Positions 9,392 through 19,563 are shown, counted from the stretch's first letter. The stretch is DNA of 64,000 nucleotides from Ensifer adhaerens (GCA_900215285.1 OCMG01000004.1:248001-312000), one strand, 5' to 3'. Notes: generated from the sequence alone by a model not told the origin. A program made the numbers and translations.

Positions 9392-10153
9392 TTAGTGTCC
9401 CGGATGCAGGGCGTCGTTGAGGTACATGCAGGTCAGTACCGCGAAGACGTAGGCCTGGAGGAACGCGACAAGGAATTCGAGACCGGTCAGCGCGACTGCC
9501 ATCAACAGCGGCAGGACAGCGCCGGCGACGCCGATGGCGCCGAGCGAACCGAGCGAGAAGACGAAGCCCGCAAACACCTTCAGCGTAATGTGTCCGGCCA
9601 GCATGTTGGCGAAAAGACGAACCGAAAGGCTGATCGGGCGGGACAGGAACGAGATGACCTCGATGGCGACGACGAGCGGCAGAAGCACGCCCGGAACACC
9701 GCTCGGGACGAACAGGTTGAAGAAGTGGAAGCCGTGCTTGTACAGACCGTAAACCACGACCAGCCCGATCACCAGAATGGCCAGGGCAAAAGTAACGATG
9801 ATGTGGCTGGTGACCGTGAAGAAGTAAGGTACCATGCCGAAGAGATTGGCGAACAGTACGAACATGAAAAGCGAGAAGACCAGCGGGAAGAACTTCATCC
9901 CGTGGCTGCCCGCGCCATCACGCAGCATGTTGGCGACAAATTCATAGCTCATTTCAGCGACAGACTGCGCACGGCCCGGAACCAGGGCGCGGCTCGATGT
10001 CGTGAAATAGAGGAAGCCAGCCGCCGCGATGACGGTCAGCGCCATGAAGAGCGAGGAGTTGGTGAACGAGAGGTTCAACCCGCCAAATTCGATGTGAACG
10101 AGTTCCTTGAGGTGGAACTGGTGGATCGGATCAACCTTGTCAGCTGCAGACAC
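9392..10153 (-). CDS. atpB: ATP synthase F0 subunit a
   Basis: A 253-residue a subunit, the membrane stator carrying the proton half-channels. The essential Arg is in [14 protein letters not shown], the classic subunit a helix motif. The N-terminus has the expected [11 protein letters not shown]. There is no upstream ATG; candidate starts are GTG at 10153 (7 nt after a GAAAGAGA purine tract, preferred) or TTG at 10159, which would sit almost on that tract. It follows atpI by about 85 bp. Confidence 0.95.
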   Translation of the reverse strand: MSAADKVDPIHQFHLKELVHIEFGGLNLSFTNSSLFMALTVIAAAGFLYFTTSSRALVPGRAQSVAEMSYEFVANMLRDGAGSHGMKFFPLVFSLFMFVLFANLFGMVPYFFTVTSHIIVTFALAILVIGLVVVYGLYKHGFHFFNLFVPSGVPGVLLPLVVAIEVISFLSRPISLSVRLFANMLAGHITLKVFAGFVFSLGSLGAIGVAGAVLPLLMAVALTGLEFLVAFLQAYVFAVLTCMYLNDALHPGH

Positions 10154-10236
10154 AGTCAAGTCTCTTTCGTTCTGTCGCGACCCTTGCGGACCAGCGTCTT
10201 TCCATCATCATGCCACGAGCCTCAGGCCCGGACAGT

Positions 10237-10569
10237 TCATTTCCCGTCGCCGCGCTTCCGAGGCTGTGGCGTTGCCACCACGCCGAGCGCGCGCATCACA
10301 TTCAGCACCGCCGCGCAGAACCCGAGAAGGAGGAAGATGATCAACCCCCACGGCCCGGTTCCGGCCAGCGTATCGACAAGATAACCGATCAGCGCGCCCG
10401 CGATGACGCCCGCAATGAACTCGCTGGAAACCTTGATGGCCTGGGAATATGCGCTTTTGTCTGCGCCCCTGGCCTTGTCCCCTGCCCTGTCAGCGGCCGT
10501 CTTTCGCTCTGCGAGGCGCTCGCCCAGATCGTTCAAGCGCTTGTCTAGACCGTCTTCCCCGTCATCCAT
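10237..10569 (-). CDS. atpI: AtpI, F0 assembly protein
   Basis: A 110-residue AtpI-family protein, thought to help assemble the c ring. A charged N-terminal 40 residues (with KRLNDLGERLAERK) precede two membrane helices (FIAGVIAGALIGYLVDTLAG and WGLIIFLLLGFCAAVLNVM) and a short basic tail. First gene of the F0 operon. Start at ATG 10569 with GGAGGGG 8 nt upstream. About 100 bp of leader separates it from the predicted promoter. Confidence 0.9.
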   Translation of the reverse strand: MDDGEDGLDKRLNDLGERLAERKTAADRAGDKARGADKSAYSQAIKVSSEFIAGVIAGALIGYLVDTLAGTGPWGLIIFLLLGFCAAVLNVMRALGVVATPQPRKRGDGK

Positions 10570-10671
10570 GTCCAGCGCCCCTCCACGGTCCGATTGCGGA
10601 GCGACCCTCTCCGGTCGCGCCCCACGGCAGCTTTGCGGCGCCAGTATGGCCCGTTCCTCAATTCGCGCGCA

Positions 10672-10700
10672 ACATAGTTTTGTGAACCCGTCTAGTCAAG
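10672..10700 (-). promoter_or_regulatory. Predicted sigma-70 promoter of the F0 operon
   Basis: On the minus strand CTTGAC is followed by 17 nt and then CTATGT, one mismatch from the rhizobial vegetative consensus CTTGAC-N17-CTATAT. The predicted start of transcription would be near 10665, giving a leader of about 95 nt before atpI. Confidence 0.65.
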
Positions 10701-10827
10701 GCTGGCGGGCAACGAAGTCTTAAAGAGTTTTTTCAGCAAAATCAAAAGGTTGCAAATCTGAGACGAAAGTCGCACGGAATCGGCCGCCCTGATGGGGTCA
10801 AAAGGCCGCAGCAAAGCCGCTTTCAGC

Positions 10828-12003
10828 TCAACTCCAACCGCCATAACGGGTGCGGTAGAAGATGTGATCGCCGATGCGGGCGACCCGGATCATCGTGCGC
10901 GCCCAGGCGGGATGAACATAGGTGGCGTGATAATGCGTCGCCGAGCCGACTTCCGGCAGCCATATCTTGCCGGCCGTCACCGCCATGGCGACATCCTTGG
11001 CGATCTTCCAGCTGTCGCGGTTCAGGATTCGGTCGAGAAAGTTGTCGCAGGCGAAGGAGAACTGGCAGCGGTTCTTCCAGTCTTCGTTCTGATAGACCAC
11101 GCCGCAGATGGTTTTCGGATAGGCGGGATTGCGCACACGATTGAGAATGACCTGGGCCACGGCGGCCTGGCCCTTGACCTCCTCGCCACGCGCCTCGAAA
11201 TAGATGCCGCGCGTCAGGCAGTCCTGCTCCTCGGCGGTGAAGACGATCGCCGGCAGCGGCGTGGCGGCCCAAGGATGATCCTTCGGCCCGATTTCCGGCA
11301 CGAAGCGACCGTCATCCGCATTCTGGTTCAGAATCGAATCGAAGGGAGAAACCCGGGCGTAATCCGGCCCGGAACTGGCATAGGCGGTGGCAAGTATGTC
11401 GGCGCGCCTGTTGTTGACCAATCCGGCGATCTCGGTCGGCACGCTGTCATCCACCGACTGCGGCGCCTTCTTCACATAGAACGTACCGGCAATCTGCAGT
11501 TCCTTGCCGGTGATCTTCGGCTTCACGAAGGCGAGTTCCGTATCGAGCTTGCTGACCGGTTTGAAATTGAAGCTCGTCCGGTCGAGGATCGAACCGGCCG
11601 AGAATGCTTTTGGTGGCGCCACCGGAATGATGGCGAGAATACGGGATTTCTTCAGGTTCCGGGTCACGCGCGCTTCGTCCGGCGTCGCGTCACCGCCCTT
11701 GGCTTCGTTGCTCAGCGCCACCTTTGTGCCGTCCGGCAAGGAGAGACCGGCGCTGCCGGCAATGCTGCCGGTCTGCATGGGATCCGTGTAGACGACATTC
11801 GCCTGCTGGATCGAACCTGCCGGCGAGCGGGTGAGCAGCATATTGGCGCCACCGCTGTTGAGGCCGGCGAGATAGGCGGCAATGTCCGAACGTCCCGTTT
11901 CGGTGGGAAACGCCATATGGGCGGCGAGGCCCATGGCGGCAATCGTCATCATCTTGCGGTTCACAAAGCCGCCGGCGCCAAGCGCAATCGCATTCCTACG
12001 CAC
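10828..12003 (-). CDS. SleB-type cell wall hydrolase
   Basis: A 391-residue protein with a C-terminal Hydrolase_2/SleB domain (about the last 130 residues). It starts AIVFTAEEQDCLTRGIYFEA, with the presumed catalytic Glu in YFEARGE, and contains VAQVILNRVRNPAYPKTICG and SATHYHATYVHPAW. Such domains cut the glycan strand of peptidoglycan. The first 230 residues are not recognisable; a hydrophobic stretch (MMTIAAMGLAAHMAF) may be a signal-anchor. GTG at 12003 is chosen because GGAG lies 8 nt upstream; ATG at 12024 is the alternative. An inverted repeat TGCATTT/AAATGCA (12020-12048) covers the start region. Confidence 0.85.
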   Translation of the reverse strand: MRRNAIALGAGGFVNRKMMTIAAMGLAAHMAFPTETGRSDIAAYLAGLNSGGANMLLTRSPAGSIQQANVVYTDPMQTGSIAGSAGLSLPDGTKVALSNEAKGGDATPDEARVTRNLKKSRILAIIPVAPPKAFSAGSILDRTSFNFKPVSKLDTELAFVKPKITGKELQIAGTFYVKKAPQSVDDSVPTEIAGLVNNRRADILATAYASSGPDYARVSPFDSILNQNADDGRFVPEIGPKDHPWAATPLPAIVFTAEEQDCLTRGIYFEARGEEVKGQAAVAQVILNRVRNPAYPKTICGVVYQNEDWKNRCQFSFACDNFLDRILNRDSWKIAKDVAMAVTAGKIWLPEVGSATHYHATYVHPAWARTMIRVARIGDHIFYRTRYGGWS

Positions 12004-12131
12004 GCACGCAACTCCAAACTGCATTTCTTCATTGCAGTTGAAAATGCATTATTAACCTTGATACTTGGTTAACGCCACAGCGAGGCGGACGGGCACCCCG
12101 GGCCAGCGACGGGCGACCGGGGGCCGCGATC

Positions 12132-14033
12132 TCAGATGACGACCTGTGAACCCAGTTCGACGACGCGGTTCGAGGGAAGCCGGAAATAGTCCGAGGGTCG
12201 GGTCGCGGTATTGGCAAGCGCGATGAAGAGCTTGTCCTGCCACAGCGGCATTCCGCCATCCGGGCTGGCCAGGAGCTGCCGGCGGCCGAGATAGAACGAG
12301 GTGGACATGATCTCGAATTTCATGCCCTCCTTGCGGATACGTCCCAGCGTCTTCGTGATGTCGGGCATCTCCATGAAGCCGAAACGTACCTCCAGGCTCG
12401 TGAAGCGATCCGACAGGTGTGACAGCGAGTAGCGAATGTCATCCGGAACATACGGTTTGTTGGCCGTGCGCACGGAGAGGATGATGTTCTGCTTGTGCAG
12501 CACGTGGTTGTGCTTGATGTTGTGGAGAAGCGTCGCCGGCGCGAAGCCCGGATCGGACGTCAGGAATATGGCGGTGCCGGGCACGGTGACCGGCGCGTGT
12601 TCGCTTTCGCGACTTACCATCTCGATGAACTTGTCGATCGGGATATTGTTGGCCTTGGCCTTCTCGGCGAGAATCCGGCTGCCGCGACGCCAGGTCCACA
12701 TGACGATCACGATGCCCGTGGCGATCAGGATCGGCACGTAGCCGCCATCATGGATCTTGAAGAGGTTCGCGCCGAGGAAAACGAGTTCCAGAAGCAGCAG
12801 CGGAAGCAGGCCGGCAATGGCGGCAGGAAGGCTCCAGTGCCACTGCTTGCGCACGAATTCGAAGGCCATGATCGTGGTGATGGTCATCGCACCCGTCACC
12901 GAGATCCCATAGGCCGTTGCGAGCGCATCGGAGCTGCGGAAGCCGAGAACCAGGAACACAACGCCGATCATCAGGATGATGTTCACGCCCGGCAGGAAGA
13001 TCTGACCGGTATGGGTTTCGGATGTGTGCTGGATTTCCATGCGGGGCAGGAAATTCAGGTGGATCGCCTGTCGCACCAGCGAGAAGGCCCCCGTGATGAC
13101 CGCCTGGCTGGCGATAATGGTCGCGGCCGTCGCCAGGATGACGGCGGGCAGCAGCGCCCAGGACGGGAACATCAGGAAGAACGGATTTTCAGCCGCTTCC
13201 GGGTGTTTCAGAATGAACGCGCCCTGGCCTAGATAGTTGAGCATCAACGCCGGGAACACGAGAGCGAACCAGGCGAGCTGGATCGGCCGGCGGCCGAAAT
13301 GGCCGAGGTCGGCATAAAGCGCTTCCGCACCCGTGACCGTCAGGAAGACGGCGCCGAGAACGACGATACCGAGCCATTGTTCGCGGATCAGGAAGGTTGC
13401 GGCGTGGTAGGGGTTCAATGCTGCAAAAATCGACAGGTCGTCCGCGATGTGAACGATGCCGATCACGCCCATGACGAGGAACCAGATCGCGGTGATCGGG
13501 CCGAAGAAGGCCGAAACGGCCCCCGTCCCGCGCGATTGCACCAGAAACAGGACAATCAGGATCGTCAGCGACAGGGGCAGAACAAATTCCTTCAGTTCAG
13601 GCGTGACCAGCTGAAGCCCCTCCACTGCCGAAAGAACCGAGAGCGCCGGCGTGATCATGGAATCGCCGAGGAAAAGTGCAGACCCGGCGATCCCCATGAA
13701 GAAGAGAATGGCCGCGTGACCATTGGCCGTCTTCATCAGCAAGGCCAGGAGCGAAAGCGTGCCACCTTCGCCGCCGTTGTCGGCGCGCAGCAGGAACAGC
13801 ACGTATTTCAGCGTCACGATAATCGTCAGGGTCCACAGCATCAGCGAAATGATGCCGATGACTTCACCACGATCGATGCCGTCGATCGAAACCGGGCGCA
13901 GCGCTTCCTTGAAGGCGTAGAGCGGGCTGGTGCCGATGTCGCCATACACGACGCCGACCGAGCCGAGCGCCAGCGTGAGCAGACTTTTCAGGCCAGCGGG
14001 GCCCTGATTTTCATTTTCAAGCGAATTGCTCAT
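12132..14033 (-). CDS. kup: KUP-type potassium uptake transporter
   Basis: A 633-residue Kup/HAK/KT potassium-proton symporter of the inner membrane. The N-terminal motif [18 protein letters not shown] is diagnostic. About 12 membrane helices follow, then a soluble C-terminal domain (about residues 440-633) with [14 protein letters not shown] and FYLGR segments usual in the family. Full length. It is 30 bp downstream of corA on the same strand, so two cation transporters may be co-transcribed. Confidence 0.96.
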   Translation of the reverse strand: MSNSLENENQGPAGLKSLLTLALGSVGVVYGDIGTSPLYAFKEALRPVSIDGIDRGEVIGIISLMLWTLTIIVTLKYVLFLLRADNGGEGGTLSLLALLMKTANGHAAILFFMGIAGSALFLGDSMITPALSVLSAVEGLQLVTPELKEFVLPLSLTILIVLFLVQSRGTGAVSAFFGPITAIWFLVMGVIGIVHIADDLSIFAALNPYHAATFLIREQWLGIVVLGAVFLTVTGAEALYADLGHFGRRPIQLAWFALVFPALMLNYLGQGAFILKHPEAAENPFFLMFPSWALLPAVILATAATIIASQAVITGAFSLVRQAIHLNFLPRMEIQHTSETHTGQIFLPGVNIILMIGVVFLVLGFRSSDALATAYGISVTGAMTITTIMAFEFVRKQWHWSLPAAIAGLLPLLLLELVFLGANLFKIHDGGYVPILIATGIVIVMWTWRRGSRILAEKAKANNIPIDKFIEMVSRESEHAPVTVPGTAIFLTSDPGFAPATLLHNIKHNHVLHKQNIILSVRTANKPYVPDDIRYSLSHLSDRFTSLEVRFGFMEMPDITKTLGRIRKEGMKFEIMSTSFYLGRRQLLASPDGGMPLWQDKLFIALANTATRPSDYFRLPSNRVVELGSQVVI

Positions 14034-14063
14034 GATGAACCTTCGCGCTCCGAGCCGTCAGAC

Positions 14064-15041
14064 TCAGAGCCACCCTTTCCTGCGGAAAAAGAAAAATGGA
14101 ACGACTGCCGATACAACCATCACACACAACGCGAACGGATAACCAAAGGTCCATTCGAGCTCGGGCATGATCTTGAAATTCATGCCGTAGATGGAGGCCG
14201 CAAGCGTCGGCGGCAAGAAGACGACGCTGGCGATGGAAAATATCTTGATGATGGCGTTCTGCTCGAGGTTGATGAAACCCAGAGAGGCATCGAGCAGAAA
14301 CGTGATGTTGCCGGATACGAAGTTGGCGTGCTCTGACAGCGATTGCACATCGCGCGTGATGGTGCGGCAGAGTTCACGCATGTCCTTGTCCTCCTGCAGG
14401 AGGGGCAAGGCATAGAAGAATGTCAGAAGCCGGTAGAGCGAGGCAAGGCTGTCGCGGGTCTTGGCGACAAGGCGCTGCTCCTCTCCGATATTGAACAGGA
14501 TGGACTGGGGAAAGGCCCGTCCACGCTGGCCCTGCACCGCGTTGGATGCAAAGACGCGGCGTGAAATCTCGTCGACCTTGCGTTCCGCCGTCTCCAGGAT
14601 CTCGGCGCTGCGGTCGCTGACCGTCTCCAGGAGGCGCGACAGAACCTTCAGACCCGACCAGCGACCATCGACACAGCGCGCAAACGCTGCGATGAAGAGG
14701 CTGATCGACTTCGGCTCCGCGTAGCGCACCGTGACAAGGCGCCCAGCAGCGAGCACGAAACCGACATCCACCAGTTCGGGCTGTTCGGTATCGGCGCGCC
14801 AGACGATCGAGGCGGTCATGTAAATGGCGCCGTTTTCAGCATAGAGACGGCTGGAAGGCTCGATGTCCTTCAGTTCGTCGCGGGTCGGTACGGCGATGCC
14901 GAGAACGCGCTCGACCAGCGACTCTTCATCGCGCGTGGGGCAATGAAGGTCGATCCAGACGACATCGTCCGGACAGGCATCAATCGGCTCTGCGGCTGCA
15001 AGAGGCCGTGCGCTGCCGTCAGCGCGATAAAGCATGATCAT
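14064..15041 (-). CDS. corA: CorA-family divalent cation transporter
   Basis: A 325-residue CorA (Mg2+/Co2+/Ni2+) channel. The long cytoplasmic domain ends in two C-terminal membrane helices, and the selectivity motif is seen as YGMNFKIMPELEW at the end of the first. The short basic tail RRKGWL follows. The ATG at 15041 has no strong ribosome site and a second ATG lies two codons on; either is possible. It precedes kup in the same direction. Confidence 0.93.
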   Translation of the reverse strand: MIMLYRADGSARPLAAAEPIDACPDDVVWIDLHCPTRDEESLVERVLGIAVPTRDELKDIEPSSRLYAENGAIYMTASIVWRADTEQPELVDVGFVLAAGRLVTVRYAEPKSISLFIAAFARCVDGRWSGLKVLSRLLETVSDRSAEILETAERKVDEISRRVFASNAVQGQRGRAFPQSILFNIGEEQRLVAKTRDSLASLYRLLTFFYALPLLQEDKDMRELCRTITRDVQSLSEHANFVSGNITFLLDASLGFINLEQNAIIKIFSIASVVFLPPTLAASIYGMNFKIMPELEWTFGYPFALCVMVVSAVVPFFFFRRKGWL

Positions 15042-15315
15042 GAAACGGGATTGTCCCTGCCAATTTGAAACGTCGTGTGCGGTGTTGCGTCAGGCCCGAA
15101 AGCCGCGTCCGCTGTCCTAAGGATTTGTCCTTACGTTCATTTCAATTACGCCGGGGGAAGAGAGCGCCTCGCATACGCTCTAGCAATACCCCTGCTGCGC
15201 TGCATTCAAACCACAGGCCGGTTAAGATTCCAAGCGGAAATTTGACGAAAATCCGGCTTTTCAATGGTGCAGTCCTGTGGCGAAGGGTCGCTGGCTTGCC
15301 GGCCCTGCGCCTGCA
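15042..15315. other. Intergenic region between apbC and corA
   Basis: About 275 bp, no supported gene. It contains a small perfect hairpin, TAAGGA-TTTG-TCCTTA (15117-15132), which has no T-tract on either side and therefore is not a standard terminator. The corA promoter should lie here, but I could not pick a convincing -35/-10 pair. Confidence 0.5.
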
Positions 15316-16437
15316 TCATTCGAAGCTGATGTCCGGAAATGCCGGAGCCGCCTGGCTTTGGATACCGTCCCAAACCCGTCGCGCGATCTCGCGATAGGCC
15401 TTTGCATGGGGCCCTTCCGGATGGCTGACCACGACGGGCGTGCCGGCATCGGAGTTGAGCCGGATTTCCATGTCGAGCGGAATTTCGCCCAGGAAGGGTG
15501 CGCCGATCTTGTCCGCCTCGGCCTTCGCTCCGCCGTGGCCGAAGATGTCGTGCGTGGTTCCGCAATTGGGACAAACGAAATGACTCATGTTCTCCACTAT
15601 GCCGAGAATCGGGACCTCGACCTTGTTGAACATGTTCACCGCCTTGCGCGCGTCGATCAGCGCCAGGTCCTGCGGTGTCGAAACGATGACGGCGCCCGCC
15701 AGCGCGGCCTGTTGGGCAAGGGTCAGCTGCACATCGCCCGTGCCGGGTGGCATGTCGATGATCAGGACGTCCAGGTCGCCCCATGCAACCTCGCGCAGCA
15801 TCTGCAGAAGCGCCGACTGGATCATCGGGCCACGCCAGATCATCGCTGTGCCTTCATCGACCAGGAAGCCCATAGACATGACCTTCATGCCGTAATTTTC
15901 CATCGGGCGGATCAGGCGACCGTCGATCTGCTGCGGCTTCCCGGAAATCTTCATGAGGCGCGGCAGCGAGGGGCCATAGATATCGGCGTCCAACACGGCC
16001 GCGCGCAGGCCGTTGGCCTGGAAGGCGAGCGCCAGGTTCACCGCCGTGGTCGACTTTCCGACCCCTCCCTTGCCGGAGGCAACCGCGACGATGGCCCCAA
16101 TGCCGGGAATAGCCTGCTTGGCCACGGTGCGGGGCTGGGCCTGTGCGGGCCGCGGCGCCTGAGGCGGTGGCGTCGGTGCCCCGGCCTTGCGATCTGCGGT
16201 CAGAACGACGGTTGCGGCCTGGATGCCGGGAACCGATGCGGCCAGGGCAGCAGCCTGCTCGCGCAGCGGCTCAAGGCTGCTGGCGGCCGCGGAGGGTACG
16301 GAAATAGAAAAATAGGCCTTGCCCTGCGACACGAACACGTCTGACACAAGACCAAGACTGACAACGTCCTTTCCTGCGCCCGGCATTTGCAGCGTCTTCA
16401 GCTTGTCGAGCACCCGGGCTGAAAGTTCTGCAGACAT
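15316..16437 (-). CDS. apbC: ApbC/Mrp iron-sulfur cluster carrier ATPase
   Basis: A 373-residue Mrp/NBP35-family P-loop ATPase that binds and delivers Fe-S clusters. An N-terminal MIP18-like domain (about residues 1-80) is followed by a Pro-rich linker (APTPPPQAPRP) and the ATPase domain. The deviant Walker A is SGKGGVGKSTTAVN; the bridging C-x2-C cluster ligands are in SHFVCPNCGTTHDIFG. The start at 16437 has AAGGAGA upstream; the open frame extends 16 codons further without support. Full length for the family. Confidence 0.95.
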   Translation of the reverse strand: MSAELSARVLDKLKTLQMPGAGKDVVSLGLVSDVFVSQGKAYFSISVPSAAASSLEPLREQAAALAASVPGIQAATVVLTADRKAGAPTPPPQAPRPAQAQPRTVAKQAIPGIGAIVAVASGKGGVGKSTTAVNLALAFQANGLRAAVLDADIYGPSLPRLMKISGKPQQIDGRLIRPMENYGMKVMSMGFLVDEGTAMIWRGPMIQSALLQMLREVAWGDLDVLIIDMPPGTGDVQLTLAQQAALAGAVIVSTPQDLALIDARKAVNMFNKVEVPILGIVENMSHFVCPNCGTTHDIFGHGGAKAEADKIGAPFLGEIPLDMEIRLNSDAGTPVVVSHPEGPHAKAYREIARRVWDGIQSQAAPAFPDISFE

Positions 16438-16515
16438 CGCATTCTCCTTGCAATCGCTTGCGCCTGTCCTGGCGACGGGCCGCATTTCACGGCTCCATTT
16501 AGGACAGGCGGGGCC

Positions 16516-17544
16516 TCACGGCAAGAAGGGGTCCCTGCTTCTCGGGGGAGCGCTGCGGCCTGTGCGCGGATCGTACCAATCGAAAGGCGAGACATCCTCG
16601 CCGTCGCGAACCACGCGATCAACCATGAAAAGCGGCCGGCCCTTGCTCTGTTGAACAAGACGCCCGACATATTCTCCCAGGATGCCCAGCGTGATCAGCT
16701 GCACGGCGCTGAAAACGGTGATGGCGACCATGGTGCTGGACCAGCCGGTAACCGCCCAGCCTGCTTCAAAACTGTAGAATGTGTAGATCAGCAGCCCCAG
16801 GGCGATCACGGCCGTGAGCACGCCGGCCCAAGACGCTATCCGCAGCGGGCGGGCGGAAAAGCCAGTGATGGCATCAAGGGCCAATCGCAATAGCTTCGAA
16901 TAGGAATATTTGGTCTTGCCGGCATGGCGTTCATCGCGCTCATAGATGATGGGCACCTGCCGGCCACCGATCCAGCTGATCATGCCGCGCAAGAACCGGT
17001 CACGTTCGGGCATGGAGAGCAGCAGTTCCGCGACCCGACGCGTCATCAGGCGGAAATCGCCGGTATCGGAGGGAATATCGACGCTCGCCAGCCAGCGCAG
17101 CAGGCGGTAGAAGATGGCGGATGTTGTCAGCTTCATCCAGCTTTCGCCCTTGCGGATACCGCGCTGGCCATAAACGACGTCGGCGCCGCGATCCATCATC
17201 GTCATCATTTCGGAAAGCAGTTCGGGCGGGTCCTGAAGATCGGCATCGATCAGAAGGATTCGCGCGCCGCGCGAAGAGGCGATGCCTGCAGTCGACGCCA
17301 GCTCGTGGCCGTGATTGCGCATCAGGCGAACACCGACGATTTCGGGATTCTGGCGGGAGAGAGCCTCTATCTTGGTCCAGGTCGAATCGCGCGAACCATC
17401 GTCGACCAGAACCAGTTCGAAGCTGCCCTCGGCAACCGCGCGACCGGCGCCCAAAGCGCGCCGGACGAATTCCTCGATCACCTCTTCCTCATTGTAACAA
17501 GGTGCTACAATGGAAACTCTCAGCGGACTGTCGATTGAACTCAT
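16516..17544 (-). CDS. Polyprenyl-phosphate glycosyltransferase (GT2, GtrB/DPMS-like)
   Basis: A 342-residue family 2 glycosyltransferase that probably moves a sugar from a nucleotide donor to a polyprenyl phosphate carrier on the cytoplasmic face. The N-terminal GT-A domain has SIVAPCYNEEEVIEEF, LVLVDDGSRDST and the metal motif LLIDADLQDPPELL. Two C-terminal membrane helices (about residues 230-290) match the GtrB/ArnC group. It is divergent from nothing and stands between apbC and a LuxR gene. The sugar and final glycan are unknown. Confidence 0.88.
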   Translation of the reverse strand: MSSIDSPLRVSIVAPCYNEEEVIEEFVRRALGAGRAVAEGSFELVLVDDGSRDSTWTKIEALSRQNPEIVGVRLMRNHGHELASTAGIASSRGARILLIDADLQDPPELLSEMMTMMDRGADVVYGQRGIRKGESWMKLTTSAIFYRLLRWLASVDIPSDTGDFRLMTRRVAELLLSMPERDRFLRGMISWIGGRQVPIIYERDERHAGKTKYSYSKLLRLALDAITGFSARPLRIASWAGVLTAVIALGLLIYTFYSFEAGWAVTGWSSTMVAITVFSAVQLITLGILGEYVGRLVQQSKGRPLFMVDRVVRDGEDVSPFDWYDPRTGRSAPPRSRDPFLP

Positions 17545-17654
17545 GGCACCTTCCGATGATTGCGGCGCCTTCTATAAGCGCCGCACACGACCGTACCAAT
17601 GTCATTACCCCAAGCGACGGGTCAATATCCACTGCGAATCTCAACCAGGCGATC

Positions 17655-18437
17655 TTACCGGATCAATCCGATCCGCAAGGCCTTCGCCACGGCCTGGGTG
17701 CGGTTTGAGGTTCCCAGCTTCTTGGCGGCGCGGTTGAGATAGTGATTGACCGAGTGTTCGGAAACGCCAAGGACATCCGAAATCTCGGCACTCGTGCGCC
17801 CGGCAGAGGTCAGGATCAGGCACTCGACCTCCCGCTCGCTCAACTCTTCCGCCGGCTTTTCATCAGCATGTTGCAGCTGCGCGATACGCTCGAAAAGCAG
17901 GGTCGAAACCATCGACAACTGCAGCATTTCGTTGATCTCAGCAGGCTCGCGGTCACCCGACAGCATGACGGCGGCACGGTTGCCAAGCACGTCGTGGACG
18001 GGGAAATAGACCCCGCGCATCATGTTGAAACTGGAGAACAGCTCAACGGCCTTGGCAACCGGTCCTTGTAACTCGCTCTCGGGGATTGTCGACATGTCGA
18101 AACGGAAAGGCGTGACCGACTTCTTCAACCTTGCCAGGATCGGACTGCGCTTCAGGAAGCCATTTTCATCATACCGGCTGACCAGCTCGGCCGGCCAGCT
18201 GCAGATGATGGAAAGGGCTGAAAGCGTGATATCTTCGAGGTCGCGCGGCATCTTCATGACCATGAAGGCACGCCATCCGAAATCCGCCGTAACCCGCTTG
18301 AGAGCGCGAAATACGTCGAACTGTGTCCGCAGCTCGGCAAATTCCAGCTCGAAGCTGGCCCCGGCCTTCCACAATTCGGCGATATCTCGCTCTGTAAACA
18401 ATGTTTGTCGCAAGACAATACCTTTCGCGAGGCCCAT
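17655..18437 (-). CDS. LuxR-family regulator with autoinducer-binding-like domain
   Basis: A 260-residue two-domain regulator. The N-terminal 180 residues have the layout of an autoinducer-binding (LuxR-type) domain with FRALKRVTADFGWRAFMVMK and GVYFPVHDVLGNRAAVMLSG. The C-terminal GerE-type HTH is LSEREVECLILTSAGRTSAE with HSVNHYLNRAAKKLGTSNRT. No luxI-type synthase is in the window, so it is an orphan here. An ATG at 18437 follows a GTG at 18440; the ATG is used. Ligand and targets unknown. A 9-bp dyad upstream could be its operator. Confidence 0.88.
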   Translation of the reverse strand: MGLAKGIVLRQTLFTERDIAELWKAGASFELEFAELRTQFDVFRALKRVTADFGWRAFMVMKMPRDLEDITLSALSIICSWPAELVSRYDENGFLKRSPILARLKKSVTPFRFDMSTIPESELQGPVAKAVELFSSFNMMRGVYFPVHDVLGNRAAVMLSGDREPAEINEMLQLSMVSTLLFERIAQLQHADEKPAEELSEREVECLILTSAGRTSAEISDVLGVSEHSVNHYLNRAAKKLGTSNRTQAVAKALRIGLIR

Positions 18438-18516
18438 CACCTGCGCCGATGAACATTAAGCAAATCAGAAGGCTCATCGACATCGAAACGATAGAAGATG
18501 TCAATCGTTCAATTGC

Positions 18517-18554
18517 TGAATTAGCATACCATGAACTTGACTCAAGCTAATTCA
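18517..18554. promoter_or_regulatory. Dyad upstream of the LuxR-type gene, possible operator
   Basis: Perfect 9-bp arms TGAATTAGC (18517-18525) and GCTAATTCA (18546-18554) with a 20-nt spacer, about 80-117 bp upstream of the LuxR-type start codon. Arms are about three helical turns apart centre to centre. Not a lux box by spacing; the binding protein is unknown. Confidence 0.45.
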
Positions 18555-18635
18555 ACGCCGGGTTCAATCCCAAGTGACCTGACCTCGTGAAGCCTTACAC
18601 TTTTATGTTGTTATTCTCTTGTATCGGCATGCGTC

Positions 18636-19424
18636 CTACTCGATGGAATGTATCGACGGACCCAGTCGTGCAGTCAATTCGAACCCGATTCGCCTGGCCG
18701 CCTCGGCAAGGTCGGCCCGCCACGAATCAAGCCTCTGCCTGTCTGCCCGATACGCCGGTGCGGTAATGGAAATGCCGCAAGCCTTATCTCCGGCCGCAAT
18801 TCCCACGGCGATGCAACAGATGCCGGGTTCATGCTCCTCCAGATCATAGGCCACACCCTGCTGACGAACGTTCAACAAAGCGGTGCGCAATTCATCACTG
18901 TCCCTTACTGTTGTCGGTGTATATTGCCTGAAGCTTATGTTTGGCAGCAAGCCGGCCAGAACCTGATCATCCAGCATGGCGAGCGCCGCTTTTCCAATCC
19001 CGGTGCAATAGGCGGGGGACACCGCGCCGACATGCGAATGCATGCGGACATTCTGCCTGGCCTCGACCTTGTCGAGATAGGCGATCTCGACGCCGGTCAG
19101 GACACCGAAGTGCACGGTCTCGCCCACCTTTTCCTGTAAGGCCTCGAGATGCGGACGGGCGATGATGCGGATTTCGTTGCGCGCCCATGCCAGGGAGGCA
19201 AAATGCATGAGGCGCAAGCCCAGACGGTATCGACCGTCACGACCTATTTCCAGCAATCCCTCGTCCAGCATATGCTTCAAGCGCCGATGCAGCGTGCCCC
19301 GGGGCTCACCCGTTTCAGCGAGAAGGTCCGAAAAGCGCATGGGCGACGGCGACCGGGCGACAAGGTCGAGGACCGCGATCGCCTTGCCCAGGGTTCCTGT
19401 CTCTTTCGCGCCCACGTTACTCAC
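18636..19424 (-). CDS. IclR-family transcriptional regulator
   Basis: A 262-residue IclR-family regulator. The N-terminal winged HTH is TLGKAIAVLDLVARSPSPMR through GEPRGTLHRRLKHMLDEGLL; the effector-binding domain follows, with the conserved YCTGIGKAALA and a Cys-rich GICCIAVGI segment. GTG at 19424 is used as start; another GTG at 19415 is closer to a GGTGAG site. It is divergent from the galactose catabolic operon and most likely controls it, with a sugar acid as effector (inference). The long open frame upstream is spurious. Confidence 0.88.
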   Translation of the reverse strand: MSNVGAKETGTLGKAIAVLDLVARSPSPMRFSDLLAETGEPRGTLHRRLKHMLDEGLLEIGRDGRYRLGLRLMHFASLAWARNEIRIIARPHLEALQEKVGETVHFGVLTGVEIAYLDKVEARQNVRMHSHVGAVSPAYCTGIGKAALAMLDDQVLAGLLPNISFRQYTPTTVRDSDELRTALLNVRQQGVAYDLEEHEPGICCIAVGIAAGDKACGISITAPAYRADRQRLDSWRADLAEAARRIGFELTARLGPSIHSIE

Positions 19425-19474
19425 CCCCGTGCCTGCCTCTGAAACGACTTGACGTGAAACAGGATAGGCCCGAT

Positions 19475-19511
19475 TATTCCGAATAGTCAAACTTAGTTCC
19501 AAATAATGGAA
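19475..19511. promoter_or_regulatory. Two palindromes between IclR gene and galactose operon, likely operator
   Basis: The divergent promoter region holds the palindrome TATTC-C-GAATA (19475-19485) and, 11 bp on, TTCCA-AATAA-TGGAA (19497-19511). Both contain a TTCC half-site. The position, 53-89 bp before the SDR start and 51-87 bp before the regulator start, suits an IclR-type operator. Confidence 0.5.
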
Positions 19512-19563
19512 AAATGGCTGCAGCGGATTTTCTGTTGAGACGCATGCGGACCGGGGAGGATGA

